DNA of 5,726 nucleotides from DRWZ01 sp964601505 (GTDB taxonomy: Bacteria; Calescibacteriota; Calescibacteriia; Calescibacteriales; Calescibacteriaceae). The position numbers and the translations under genes were made by a program. Shown one piece after another: positions 5,675 through 5,726 of this stretch (its first letter is position 1; each line of letters opens with the position of its first letter). The stretch is taken from contig CAZRNR010000085.1 in NCBI GenBank assembly GCA_964601505.1, positions 1 to 5,726 on the forward strand, in the 5' to 3' direction. Under the pieces are notes generated by a model that was not told the origin of the DNA, did not search any database, and saw nothing but the letters and a program-made list of their open reading frames with translations.

Positions 5675-5726
5675 AGATTGAAACTTTATGCTTCGGTTCT
5701 TTTAAGAATTTTTATTCAAAAATCGT
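5675..5726 (-). other. Upstream region of metG
   Basis: Only 52 bases upstream of metG are present. Read on the minus strand, TAAAGT (4 of 6 matches to a -10 box) lies 8 bases before the ATG, without a properly spaced -35, and there is no Shine-Dalgarno sequence. No T-box or SAM-riboswitch element can be seen in so short a piece; one could lie beyond the window. Confidence 0.3.

Overview
The window comes from an AT-rich genome (roughly one third G+C by eye), and the genes point to a Gram-negative (diderm) bacterium. The evidence is a LolA-type periplasmic lipoprotein chaperone, a predicted outer-membrane LPP20-type lipoprotein, and a bacterial UMP kinase and methionyl-tRNA synthetase. Arginine is written mostly as AGA/AGG and ATA is common for isoleucine, which fits an AT-rich and possibly thermophilic lineage. 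The lipoprotein resembles those of deltaproteobacteria-like and neighbouring candidate phyla, but I cannot name the phylum from this window.

Six genes fill almost the whole window, in the strand order -, +, -, +, +, -. From the left: an LPP20-like lipoprotein (minus); pyrH, UMP kinase (plus, divergent from the lipoprotein across about 150 bases that hold an extended -10 promoter); a lolA-like gene (minus, convergent with pyrH); an oppB-like oligopeptide ABC permease (plus, divergent from lolA); a secreted zinc-dependent phospholipase C-like protein (plus, 95 bases after oppB); and metG, a short methionyl-tRNA synthetase (minus), whose 3' end overlaps the phospholipase-like gene tail to tail by 58 bases. 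No intergenic stretch exceeds about 160 bases. I saw no RNA genes, insertion sequences or CRISPR repeats.

The genes do not form one pathway. There is one possible functional link: LolA would carry outer-membrane lipoproteins, and the first gene encodes a candidate client with Ala at +2 after the lipid-bearing cysteine. pyrH and metG are housekeeping genes away from their usual neighbours in this window. oppB stands without oppC, oppD, oppF or a binding-protein gene.

The most notable points are these: five of the six starts have no Shine-Dalgarno sequence, and several have -10-like boxes very close to the ATG; metG and the phospholipase-like gene overlap convergently; the MetRS lacks the C-terminal tRNA-binding domain; and oppB is an orphan. 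I found no convincing undescribed multi-gene system, and the regulatory proposals are low-confidence readings of AT-rich DNA.
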